DNA from: Actinospineispora eucalypti
GTDB taxonomy: Bacteria; Actinomycetota; Actinomycetes; Mycobacteriales; Pseudonocardiaceae
DNA length: 64,000 bases
NCBI GenBank assembly: GCA_014208095.1
Contig: JACHMT010000001.1
Location: forward strand, 1,364,001 to 1,428,000
Reading direction: 5' to 3'
A program made the translations under genes and the position numbers. Positions within the stretch are counted from its first letter, which is position 1. The number at the start of each line of letters is the position of its first letter. This document shows, piece by piece, positions 33,586-41,051 of the stretch. The notes beneath the pieces are model-generated. The model saw only the letters and a program-made list of their open reading frames with translations, did not search any database and was not told the origin of the DNA.

Positions 33586-34182
33586 ATGATGGCGACGGCT
33601 GGGCTGCGGTGTGCGTTCGCGGTGTTGCTGGTCGTGGCCGCCTCGTTACCGGCGGTCGCGGACCCGGCCTTCACGGATGCCGGTGCGTCGGCGCCGGTCG
33701 TGCTGGCGTTCGCCCAGCCCGGCGGGGGTGACGGCGGTGGAGGTGACCCGGGCGGCGGCTGCGCCGACGGTTCGTGCGCGGGCAACCTCCCCCGGCCCGG
33801 CGGGAGTGCGGGTTCTCCCGGTTCGGTCGGTTCCGGGTACGAGTTCGAAGCCCCGCCGGCGGACACCGCGACGACCGCCGAGACCGGCTGGTTCACCGAG
33901 CTGAAGAAGGCCCTCGGGTTCGGCAACAACGCCGAGGCGCCGGGCCGCTCGGACCCGGGCGGGGTGACCGACCCGGAGCAGGAGAAGCTCCGCCATCCCG
34001 GCCGGCCGAGTGGCGCGGACGGGGCGTCCGGCGGGGCGCAGTGTGCCGATGGCGCGTGTGTGAGCTCGCCGTTCCTGCCCATGCCGGCACTGATCGCGAT
34101 CTCGGCCGTGCTGCTGGTGCTGCTGCTGGTCGTGAGCATGCGCCTGGTGGTCACCGGGCGACCGCGGCGACGCGGGGAATGA
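33586..34182 (+). CDS. Secreted, C-terminally anchored protein with twin Cx4C motifs (paralog 2)
   Basis: A 198-residue paralog of the preceding protein with the same order of parts: signal segment (LRCAFAVLLVVAASLPAVADP), GGCADGSCAGNLPRPGG, a linker with the amphipathic segment WFTELKKALGFGNN, then QCADGACVSSPFLP and a C-terminal transmembrane helix (ALIAISAVLLVLLLVVSM) with a basic tail. The two motif blocks are much better conserved between the paralogs than the linkers, so they are probably the functional parts. Start at ATG 33586 (or 33589) after CTGAGG. Its stop overlaps the start of the beta-helix lipoprotein gene (ATGA). No known family recognised. Confidence 0.75.
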   Translation: MMATAGLRCAFAVLLVVAASLPAVADPAFTDAGASAPVVLAFAQPGGGDGGGGDPGGGCADGSCAGNLPRPGGSAGSPGSVGSGYEFEAPPADTATTAETGWFTELKKALGFGNNAEAPGRSDPGGVTDPEQEKLRHPGRPSGADGASGGAQCADGACVSSPFLPMPALIAISAVLLVLLLVVSMRLVVTGRPRRRGE

Positions 34183-35519
34183 GCCGACCAGTTCCGGCGG
34201 CCACCGCGCTGGCGGTGATCGCGCTGCTGGCCGGCGGGTGCGCGGTGCCGGCGATCCCGCCCTACGCCCCGCCGCCGGCCATCGAGTCACCGCCCCGGGA
34301 GGTGCCCGCCCCGGCCAACTGCACCCGCACGCTCACCGATGCGGACAGCGCCCAGGGCGCCCTGGACCGGGCCGACCCCGGTGAACGGCTGTGCCTGCGC
34401 GGGGAGTTCCCGCCGGGCACCGAGCTGCGCCTGGACCGCTCGGGCAGCCCGGGCGAGCCGATCGAGCTGATGTCCGGCGGCTCCACCGTTGCCAGCGTGA
34501 CGGTGATCGCCGACCACGTGCTGGTCGACGGCCTGAACACCCGGGGCGGGGCGGGCATCCACGCCGAGGGCACCGACATCGTCATCCGGAACAACGACGT
34601 GCGCGGGGCCGACGGGGACGGCATCGAGTGCGCCCCCTGCGTCCACGCCGCCGTGGTGGACAACACCGTGTCCGGGGTCGGCGGCACCGGTGTGCAGGTC
34701 GCCGGGCGGGACATCGCGGTGATCAACAACGACATCCGGGGGACCGGCCGGATGGCCCAGCCGGACAGCGACGGCGTGCGGTTCTTCGGCGTGAACCTGA
34801 ACATCGAGAACAACCGGGTGCACGACATCGGCCGGCGCAGCTGCTTCCGCACCTTTCCCGGCCCGTCGCTCTCCAGCCGGGGCCGTTCCCCGGACGCGGA
34901 CTCCGACGAACCCTCCCGGAGCTCCGACCCGGACCCCGGCTCCGACCCTGACCGCGGTTCCGGTCCGGACTCCGGCGAGCGGGGCTCGGACGAAGGCGGC
35001 TCGGACCGAGACTCGGACGGAAGCGGTTCGGACGAGCGCGGCTCGGACCGGGGAGGCTCGGGCGGAAGCGGTTCGGACGAGGGCGGCTCGGATGAGGGTG
35101 GTTCGAACGAGCGCGGTTCGGACGAGGGTGGCGCGGGATCGTCGGCCAGCCGGACGGCGGCGGCGGTGCGGGCCACCTACGGCGTGACCGTGCAGCGGAA
35201 CCGCTGCGTGGATGCGGACGAATGGTGCCTGCTGGCCAGCGGCACCGAGGGCTCCAACCTGGGCGCCCAGGCGACCATCCAGTTCCTGAACAACTACTGC
35301 CAGACCGGTTCCACCGAGGGGGTGCGGCTGGAGGCCTACCCGAACGTGGTGGTCCGGGGCACCACCTTCGCGGCCGACTACCGGACGGCGGTGCTGGCCG
35401 AACGGGGAGCCACCGGCGTCAAGCTCTCCGACAACATCCTGCTCGGCACCTTCGGGCTCTCCCAGCTGGACGAAACCTCCCGCCCGGGTTTCGCGGAGTC
35501 CAACAACCTGAACAAGTAG
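34179..35519 (+). CDS. Right-handed beta-helix lipoprotein interrupted by an acidic Ser/Asp/Gly insert
   Basis: A 446-residue exported protein. The N terminus (ATALAVIALLAGGCAVP) looks like a lipoprotein signal with Cys at ~20. From about 45 to 225 and 325 to 440 it shows beta-helix coils of the pectate-lyase/NosD type: IVIRNNDVRGADGDGIEC, VVDNTVSGVGGTGVQV, IAVINNDIRGTGR, LNIENNRVHDIG, TIQFLNNYCQTGS. Residues ~230-325 are a low-complexity insert built of SDEGG, SDERG and SDRDS units that breaks the helix. Catalytic residues of a polysaccharide lyase are not obvious, so it may bind rather than cleave. It is translationally coupled to the second twin-Cx4C protein, which suggests a shared surface role. 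Confidence 0.75.
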   Translation: MSRPVPAATALAVIALLAGGCAVPAIPPYAPPPAIESPPREVPAPANCTRTLTDADSAQGALDRADPGERLCLRGEFPPGTELRLDRSGSPGEPIELMSGGSTVASVTVIADHVLVDGLNTRGGAGIHAEGTDIVIRNNDVRGADGDGIECAPCVHAAVVDNTVSGVGGTGVQVAGRDIAVINNDIRGTGRMAQPDSDGVRFFGVNLNIENNRVHDIGRRSCFRTFPGPSLSSRGRSPDADSDEPSRSSDPDPGSDPDRGSGPDSGERGSDEGGSDRDSDGSGSDERGSDRGGSGGSGSDEGGSDEGGSNERGSDEGGAGSSASRTAAAVRATYGVTVQRNRCVDADEWCLLASGTEGSNLGAQATIQFLNNYCQTGSTEGVRLEAYPNVVVRGTTFAADYRTAVLAERGATGVKLSDNILLGTFGLSQLDETSRPGFAESNNLNK

Positions 35520-35520
35520 G

Positions 35521-36228
35521 TCAGCGCGGCAGGCTCTGCCAGAACTGCAGCTCGTAGGCCTGCAACAGCCGGGCGGCCCGGGCGATGGCGGCCGGCTCGA
35601 CGCCCTCGGCGAGGCCGGCGTCGATCACCGCCAGGCTGATCCGCTCCAGCTCGCCGGTCGGCCCGGAGAAGTGGGCGAAGAAGGCACACTCGGCGTCGCC
35701 GAGCCCGTAGCCGCGGGTCAACGCGGCGTGCATGCGCGCGCAGGCGCCGCCCCAGGCCTCCAGGTTGACCAGGAATGCGCCGGCCACCTCGGCCGGGCTG
35801 CCGTCCCGGGCCAGCCGGGCCACGTAGCTCGGGTAGGCCTGGCAGCCCGGGGTCGGCTCGTACGTGTCGGTCAGCCCGACGGCGGCGGCCAGGGTGTCCA
35901 GTGCGGCCAGGGCGACGCCCTCGCCGGCGGCCATGCCGGTGAGGTAGCCGTGCGCCGGCTCGTCCGGGCGCCGCCGGGCCAGCGCCTCGAAGCTGCGCCG
36001 GTCGCTGGGGATCACGAACAGCTGCTCGCCGGCGAAGCCCCGCAGGGCCTTCCGGTCCAGGGCTCCGGCCTCGAGGTCGGCCAGCCACCGGTTGTCCCGG
36101 ATCTGTTGCTCGACCTCGCGCAGATCGTCCCGAACCCGCCCGCAGAGTGTCACCGCATCCACCGGGCCGACCATACGGGTGATCGCGGCTGCGTTCCGCG
36201 TCATTTCTTCGGGCCGTACGGATGACAC
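35521..36228 (-). CDS. TenA/PqqC-like (haem-oxygenase fold) protein, function uncertain
   Basis: A 235-residue all-helical soluble protein. RDNRWLADLEAGALDRKALRGFAGEQLFVIPSDRRSF, the GYLTGMAAGEGVALAAL helix and YPSYVARLARDGSPAEVAGAFLVNLEAWG follow the pattern of TenA/THI-4 and PqqC-like proteins. TenA proteins hydrolyse thiamin breakdown products, while other members of the fold use di-iron or haem. No thiamin genes are nearby, so a thiaminase role is not supported by context. It is convergent with the beta-helix gene, with 1 bp between stops. Start ATG 36228 or 36204. Confidence 0.6.
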   Translation of the reverse strand: MSSVRPEEMTRNAAAITRMVGPVDAVTLCGRVRDDLREVEQQIRDNRWLADLEAGALDRKALRGFAGEQLFVIPSDRRSFEALARRRPDEPAHGYLTGMAAGEGVALAALDTLAAAVGLTDTYEPTPGCQAYPSYVARLARDGSPAEVAGAFLVNLEAWGGACARMHAALTRGYGLGDAECAFFAHFSGPTGELERISLAVIDAGLAEGVEPAAIARAARLLQAYELQFWQSLPR

Positions 36229-36320
36229 CCGCCGCGGACCGCATGTCGCGGGGCTTTCCCGGCGGGTGCGAGCGTTACATTTGCGCCGCGAACGACGTGG
36301 GACAGCGGAGGTTTGTGGGC

Positions 36321-36581
36321 ATGGCGAGCATTGGCGAGGTGCAGTCCGGCATCGCGCTGGCCAATCAGAAGGCCTCGGAGAGCCTCGGCGCGCTGCAACA
36401 GGCGCACTCCCAGCTGGAGGAGGCGCAGAACTCGCTGACCCGGGTCACCGAGGGCAGCGCGCAGGGCGACGTGAACGACGCGGTCAACCAGCTGCAGCAC
36501 GCGATCAGCAGTCTGTCCGAGGTACAGAACCAGGTTCGCTCGGCGATCGACACCGCCGAGGGGATCTCCCAGCGGCTGTAG
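36321..36581 (+). CDS. WXG100-sized helical-hairpin protein without WxG motif
   Basis: An 86-residue, Gln/Ala/Ser-rich protein predicted as two long helices (about 8-42 and 50-84) joined by a turn TEGSAQGD. Size and shape match EsxA-type WXG100 proteins, but the WxG turn and the C-terminal YxxxD/E secretion signal are missing. CGGAGG stands about 9 nt before the ATG. The gene opens a four-gene run with a second small helical protein, an FtsK/EccC-like ATPase and a third small protein. Function is unknown; a substrate or adaptor of the ATPase is a reasonable guess from context only. Confidence 0.7.
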   Translation: MASIGEVQSGIALANQKASESLGALQQAHSQLEEAQNSLTRVTEGSAQGDVNDAVNQLQHAISSLSEVQNQVRSAIDTAEGISQRL

Positions 36582-36590
36582 CGACCCGCG

Positions 36591-36845
36591 ATGGACGACT
36601 CCCTCGGTGAGATCAGGGCGGCGCTCGCGGACGTCAGCCAGCGGCTGTACCAGGCCCACCACTGCGCCGGGTTGGCGGCGAAGGGCATTGCCGAGGCGGT
36701 TGCCGTGCTGACCGACCTGGACCGGTCGCACCACGAGTCGCTGGTCCCGCCCGAGCTGTTGCGCGCCGACGAGGAACTGACCCGGGGGTTGGGCCTGATC
36801 AGCGGCGGCGTGGACTCCGTGGCGGCGGTCGAGGCCCGCCTCTAG
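36591..36845 (+). CDS. Small helical protein, partner of FtsK-like ATPase operon
   Basis: An 84-residue protein (LGEIRAALADVSQRLYQAHHCAGLAAKGIAEAVAVL, then SHHESLVPPELLRADEELTRGLGLI), again a helical hairpin with a short turn. It starts 9 nt after the previous gene and its stop shares one base with the start of the ATPase gene, so all three are probably co-translated. I do not recognise the family. A single Cys and paired His residues in the first helix are notable but their role is unknown. Confidence 0.68.
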   Translation: MDDSLGEIRAALADVSQRLYQAHHCAGLAAKGIAEAVAVLTDLDRSHHESLVPPELLRADEELTRGLGLISGGVDSVAAVEARL

Positions 36846-39619
36846 TGTCCCGGCGCCAGGACCGGCGGGACCGGATCGCCCGCGCCTTCCAGGCGTTCCG
36901 GGTGGCGGTCGGCGCGTCCCGCGGCGCGGCCTTCGCGCTGCGGGACCAGGCGGTCACCGCCCACGCCTCAGCGCTGTTCGAGCTGATCCTGCGGGAGAAG
37001 GGCGTCGACCACGCCGCCGAGCACCCGGTGCTGTCCCGGGCGATGCGCAACCCGCTGCTGGCCGAGCCGCTGCACCACGTGCTCACCGACCAGCGGGCGG
37101 TGTTCGGCGACTGGGTGGCCAGCGAGCCGGACCGGCTGGCCGAGCTGGTCACCGACGCGGCACCGGGCGCCGCCGGCGAGCCGCACGGGCGGTGGCTGGG
37201 CGAGATCGGCAAGGTGGACGGCACCGGTCCGGTGCCCGAGCTGTGGCGGATCGGCACCGCGCAGGCCGACGGCGCGCCCGACCACTTCCCGTTCCCGGTG
37301 GCCGTCCCGCTGCTGGACGAGTCGCACCTGGAGATCACCTCCACGCCGGCCACCCGGGACGCGGCCGAGTCGCTGATGGAGTCGCTGCTGCTGCGGGTGG
37401 TCAGCTACTTCCGCCCGGGGATGGTGGCGCTGCACGTGTGGGACGTCGGCCAGCTGGCCGGCGCGCTGCCCGGGCTGTACCCGCTGACCCGGGGCGGGCT
37501 GCTCACCGTGCACGATCCCGGCCGGCTGGACGAGCTGCTCGAGGAGCTGTCCGAGCACATCCGCCGGCTGCACACGAGGGTGCTGGTGGACGGGCACCCC
37601 TCGCTGCGCGCGCTGGCCGGGACCACCGGCTCCCGCACCGAGCCGTGGGTGGTGGCCGCGCTGGTCGGCAACCACGCCGCGCTGCCCGACGACGAGCGCA
37701 AGGCGCTGCAGCGGATCGCCCGGGGCGGCCTGGCCTGCGGCATCCAGCTGATCCTGCTGGACGTGCCGCTGACCATCAGTGCGCCGGTGGAGTCGGTGCG
37801 CTTCGCCGAGCCGTCGCACCTGTCCGAGCCGGTCACCGCCCGCTGCTCGATGAGCGGCCCGTACGCCACGGTGACCATGGACGAGCCGCTGCCCCGCGAG
37901 CGGGTCACCACCGCCTGCCACGCCATCGCCGAGGAGCTGGAACACCTGCGCGCCCGGGTCGGCGCGTTCGGCGACCTGCTGCCCACCGGGGAGTGGTGGT
38001 CGACCGGGTCCGCCTCCGGGGTGCGCGCGCCGGTGGGTTTCCGGGACGGCGTGCCGGTGGAGGTCGCCCTGTGCGACGCGTCGCCGCACGCCCTGGTCGG
38101 CGGCCCGAGCGGTTCCGGCAAGACCAACTTCCTGTTCGCCATGATCGGCTCGCTGGCCGCCCGCTACTCGCCGGACGAGCTGGAGCTGTACCTGCTCGAC
38201 TTCAAGGAGGGCGTCTCCTTCGCCCAGTTCACCCCGGGCCGGCGGGACCCCTCCTGGCTGCCGCACGCCCGGCTGGTCGGCGTGAACATCAACACCGACC
38301 GGGAGTTCGGGCTCGCGCTGCTGCGTTTTCTCGCCGAACAGATGCGCCGCCGGGCGGAGGCGGCCAAGGCGCAAGAGGTGACCAAGCTGGAGGAGCTGCG
38401 CGCGGCCGACCGCGACGGCCGGTGGCCCCGGATCGTGGCGGTGATCGACGAGTTCCAGTTCCTGTTCGCCGAACGGGACGCGGTCACCCGGGAGGCGGTC
38501 GGGCTGCTCGAGGACGTGGCCCGACGCGGCCGTTCGCAGGGCATCCACCTGGTTCTCTCCAGCCAGGACGTGTCCGGCATCGAGGCGTTCTGGGGCCGGC
38601 CGGCGATCTTCGAACAGTTCGTGCTGCGCATCGCGCTGCCCCGGTCCCGCCGCGTGCTGGCCGACCTGAACGACGAGGCGCTGTCCCTGCCCCGCTGGCA
38701 CGCGGTGCTCAACCACGAGTCCGGCATCCGGCACGGCAACGAGGTGGTGAGGATCCCGGACGCCACGGCGAAGGGCACCCTGGACGAGCTGCAGGAGCGG
38801 CTGTGGCGGCGGCGCCCGGCCGAGCTGACGGTGCCGCGGCTGTTCGACGCCGGCCGGACCCCGTCGCTGGCCTCGCTGATGCCCGGGTCGGACACGCCCG
38901 TGCCGGTGGCCGTGCTGGGCCAGCTGGTGGACGTGGCCGGCAGCGCGGCCTCGGTGCCGATGGCCCGCACCCCGGGCCGCAACATCGCGGTGATCTCCTC
39001 GTCGGTGGCCGACGCCTCGGCCGTGCTGGCCGCCGCCGGGGTGTCGCTGGCCCACCAGCACGCGCCCGGTTCCGCGCGGTTCACCCTGGTCGCGCTGGTG
39101 CCGGAGGCGGCGGCGCCGGTGGCCGAGCTGGCCCGGCGGCTGTCCGGGCACCGGGTGGAGACGCTGGCCCTGGACGGCTTCGGCGAGCTGATCTCCTCGC
39201 TGTCGTCGCGGGTCGTATCCCGGTTGGCCGGCGGCGCCCCGGACCCGGACCCGCACTACCTGTTCCTGTTCGGCGTGGACGGGGCCAGCGGCGTGCTCGA
39301 GCAGAAGGACCCGGCGACCTTCCGCAGCGGCCTGGACGCTCTCCGCCAGGTGCTGCGCGGCGGCCCCGAGACCGGGCTGCACCTGGTCGGCTGGTGGCGC
39401 AGCGTGCAGCGGCTGCGCTCGGTGCTCTCCATGGGCGCGGGGGTGGACGACGTCGGCTGCTGGGTGGCGTTCGACGTGCAGGGCTCGGAGCTGGGCACCC
39501 TGGCGCCCGGGATGGTCAACTGGTCACCCCGGCCGGCCCGGGGGCTGCTGTTCGACCGCTACACCCTCGGCCGGCCCGAGGTCCTGATCCTGCCGGACGT
39601 CACGGAGCCGCCGGAATGA
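36845..39619 (+). CDS. Soluble FtsK/SpoIIIE (EccC-like) ATPase with a degenerate second ATPase domain
   Basis: A 924-residue protein without transmembrane segments. The central FtsK/SpoIIIE motor shows Walker A GGPSGSGKTN at about 419-428, Walker B RIVAVIDEFQFLF at about 528-540 and the VLSSQDVSGIEAFWG / LRIALPRSRR sensor region. A C-terminal Rossmann-like domain (~690-915) resembles a second FtsK unit with a lost P-loop (RTPGRNIAVISSSVAD) and LFLFGVDGASG in place of Walker B, recalling degenerate D2/D3 domains of EccC in type VII secretion. The N-terminal ~400 residues are a helical/alpha-beta region of unknown role. No DNA-binding gamma domain or membrane part is seen, unlike true FtsK. GTG start overlaps the previous stop by 1 bp. 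Confidence 0.86.
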   Translation: MSRRQDRRDRIARAFQAFRVAVGASRGAAFALRDQAVTAHASALFELILREKGVDHAAEHPVLSRAMRNPLLAEPLHHVLTDQRAVFGDWVASEPDRLAELVTDAAPGAAGEPHGRWLGEIGKVDGTGPVPELWRIGTAQADGAPDHFPFPVAVPLLDESHLEITSTPATRDAAESLMESLLLRVVSYFRPGMVALHVWDVGQLAGALPGLYPLTRGGLLTVHDPGRLDELLEELSEHIRRLHTRVLVDGHPSLRALAGTTGSRTEPWVVAALVGNHAALPDDERKALQRIARGGLACGIQLILLDVPLTISAPVESVRFAEPSHLSEPVTARCSMSGPYATVTMDEPLPRERVTTACHAIAEELEHLRARVGAFGDLLPTGEWWSTGSASGVRAPVGFRDGVPVEVALCDASPHALVGGPSGSGKTNFLFAMIGSLAARYSPDELELYLLDFKEGVSFAQFTPGRRDPSWLPHARLVGVNINTDREFGLALLRFLAEQMRRRAEAAKAQEVTKLEELRAADRDGRWPRIVAVIDEFQFLFAERDAVTREAVGLLEDVARRGRSQGIHLVLSSQDVSGIEAFWGRPAIFEQFVLRIALPRSRRVLADLNDEALSLPRWHAVLNHESGIRHGNEVVRIPDATAKGTLDELQERLWRRRPAELTVPRLFDAGRTPSLASLMPGSDTPVPVAVLGQLVDVAGSAASVPMARTPGRNIAVISSSVADASAVLAAAGVSLAHQHAPGSARFTLVALVPEAAAPVAELARRLSGHRVETLALDGFGELISSLSSRVVSRLAGGAPDPDPHYLFLFGVDGASGVLEQKDPATFRSGLDALRQVLRGGPETGLHLVGWWRSVQRLRSVLSMGAGVDDVGCWVAFDVQGSELGTLAPGMVNWSPRPARGLLFDRYTLGRPEVLILPDVTEPPE

Positions 39620-39969
39620 GCGCCGCGCGCCGCTACAAGGACATCATCGGCGGGATGACCGAGGCCGTGGAACGGCTGCGACACGACGACGCCACCCGGG
39701 CGGCCGCCCTGGAGAAGGCGCTGGTCGAGCTGCACGACGCGATGGAGGCCGCGGCCGACCGCGCCGCCCTTTCCGAGCTCGGCGCCGCGCTGCGCTGGGA
39801 GTCCGCGCTGGAACACCTCTGGCACGAGCAGTGGCTGACCCTGAGCCCGCTGCCCAAGCCTGACCCCCGGGCCTCCCCGCGCGACCTGGAGTACTACGAG
39901 GCCGTCGTGGAGCAGCGCTACGAAGCGCTCGAGGAAGCCATCCGCAAACGAGTCCTCGGCCGCCGCTGA
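39616..39969 (+). CDS. Small charged helical protein, last gene of the FtsK-like operon
   Basis: A 117-residue helical, acidic/basic-rich protein: KDIIGGMTEAVERLRHDDATRAAALEKALVELHDAMEAAADRAALSELGAALRWESALEHLW, then LEYYEAVVEQRYEALEEAIRKRVLGRR. It has coiled-coil-like heptads and no signal peptide. Its ATG overlaps the ATPase stop (ATGA), so it is co-translated with it. Family not recognised. A structural or regulatory partner of the ATPase is suggested by coupling alone. Confidence 0.7.
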   Translation: MSAARRYKDIIGGMTEAVERLRHDDATRAAALEKALVELHDAMEAAADRAALSELGAALRWESALEHLWHEQWLTLSPLPKPDPRASPRDLEYYEAVVEQRYEALEEAIRKRVLGRR

Positions 39970-39976
39970 GGGCTAC

Positions 39977-40156
39977 TCACTCTTCGTCGTCGAAGTCGTC
40001 GCGGGCCAGGAAGGTGGCCAACCGGTCCACCGCCACCTCGAAGTCGGGGTTCAGGTCCACGAAGGCGCGCAGCCGTTCGGCGAGCCATTCCAGGGTGACC
40101 TGCTCCTCGCCCCTGCGCTGCTCGAGCTCCTCGATGCCCCGATCGGTGAAGTACAC
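39977..40156 (-). CDS. DUF6104-like small conserved actinobacterial protein
   Basis: A 59-residue protein read from the minus strand, starting VYFTDRGIEELEQRRGEEQV and ending LATFLARDDFDDEE. I recognise it as the short conserved actinomycete family annotated DUF6104, whose members start MYFTDRGIEELEKRRG and share FVDLNPDFEVPV. It is helical and strongly acidic at the end. The start is a GTG at 40156, with AGGG about 8 nt before it. It is convergent with the FtsK-like operon, 7 bp from its last stop, and divergent from the LysM gene. Function is unknown. Confidence 0.82.
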   Translation of the reverse strand: MYFTDRGIEELEQRRGEEQVTLEWLAERLRAFVDLNPDFEVAVDRLATFLARDDFDDEE

Positions 40157-40208
40157 GTGGTGACCCTAATACCAGCGGGTATCTGGGTCCTCGGGCGTCC
40201 AGTTCATC

Positions 40209-40238
40209 TTGACTGTCACTCGATCGGAGGGCTACGGT
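40209..40238 (+). promoter_or_regulatory. Putative promoter of the LysM-I36 operon
   Basis: TTGACT (40209-40214) and TACGGT (40233-40238) are separated by 18 nt and lie 54 nt before the ATG at 40293. This supports using that ATG, preceded by GGGAGC, rather than the TTG at 40209 that also opens the frame. Confidence 0.5.
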
Positions 40239-40292
40239 TCAGTAGGTCGATCAACGCTTGACTATCTTGCCCGAGACCCGGAGCGGGAGCGC

Positions 40293-41051
40293 ATGTCACC
40301 ACCCAGCCGGGACGAGCTGCGGGAGAAGTTTGCCGTGCTCGCCGAGGGCGCACGCGACTCCGGCGCACGGGCGGCCAGCTCACTACGGGTCCGGTTCGCG
40401 GCCATGCCCCGCGTGGCCCGCCTCGGCGGCGTCGCGGTGATGGTGATCATCGTACTCGGCGTGGTGGCCGGGGTGCTGGCCGGCCGCGGCGGCCCCGAGG
40501 GCCAGCCGGGCAGTCCCGAGGGCCAGCCGGGTAACCAGGCGCCGGCGATCGCCAGCACGCCGCGCACCACCGAGCGGGAGACCAGCCAGACCACGGGCGC
40601 GCCGCCGGTCCCGGGCGCCCCGCCCCGCCCGGACACCCCGACCACGACCTCCCCGGGCGGCCCGGACGCCGCCCAGCCACCCGCCGCCCAGCCGCCCACC
40701 ACGCAGTCGCCCGCCGCCCAGCCGCCCACCACGGCGCCGGAGAGTACGGTGCCCGAGGTGCGGGAACATGTGGTACGGGGCGGCGAGACGCTGGCCAAGA
40801 TCGCGTTGCGCTACGACGTGCCGTTCGAGCAGATCGCGGCGGACAGCGGCATCACCAACCCGAACCGAGTGCGCGTCGGGCAGCGGTTGGTCATCCGTCC
40901 GAAGCCGCCCGGTGTGGAGGTAATCCAGCCGGGACGTACCCTGAGTGACTATGCACGCCGTTCCGGGCACGGGTTGGATCAGCTGATGCGAATGAACCCG
41001 CAGCTGAGCAGCCCCGATCGCATCCTGGCCGGCGGCATCCTGCATGTCTGA
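40293..41051 (+). CDS. Membrane-anchored LysM domain protein
   Basis: A 252-residue protein with an N-terminal cytoplasmic segment (~1-40), one transmembrane helix (VAVMVIIVLGVVAGVLAG, ~48-65), a Pro/Thr/Gln-rich extracellular linker with repeats of AAQPPTTQSP type, and a LysM domain at about 160-210 (HVVRGGETLAKIALRYDVPFEQIAADSGITNPNRVRVGQRLVIRP). A second, LysM-like segment closes the protein (VEVIQPGRTLSDYARRSGHGLDQL). LysM binds N-acetylglucosamine-containing glycans such as peptidoglycan, so it probably tethers the membrane to the wall. Its last 8 bp overlap the next gene, which also encodes a surface protein. Confidence 0.85.
   Translation: MSPPSRDELREKFAVLAEGARDSGARAASSLRVRFAAMPRVARLGGVAVMVIIVLGVVAGVLAGRGGPEGQPGSPEGQPGNQAPAIASTPRTTERETSQTTGAPPVPGAPPRPDTPTTTSPGGPDAAQPPAAQPPTTQSPAAQPPTTAPESTVPEVREHVVRGGETLAKIALRYDVPFEQIAADSGITNPNRVRVGQRLVIRPKPPGVEVIQPGRTLSDYARRSGHGLDQLMRMNPQLSSPDRILAGGILHV

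Noticed and set aside
36968..39382. 804-codon minus-strand open frame opposite the FtsK-like ATPase
   Set aside because: Shadow frame with His/Gln/Gly-biased composition and no domain pattern; the plus strand has clear Walker motifs.
36321..39969. Complete ESX/type VII secretion locus
   Set aside because: Only an EccC-like soluble ATPase and small helical proteins are present; EccB, EccD, EccE, mycosin and PE/PPE-like or LXG genes are absent.
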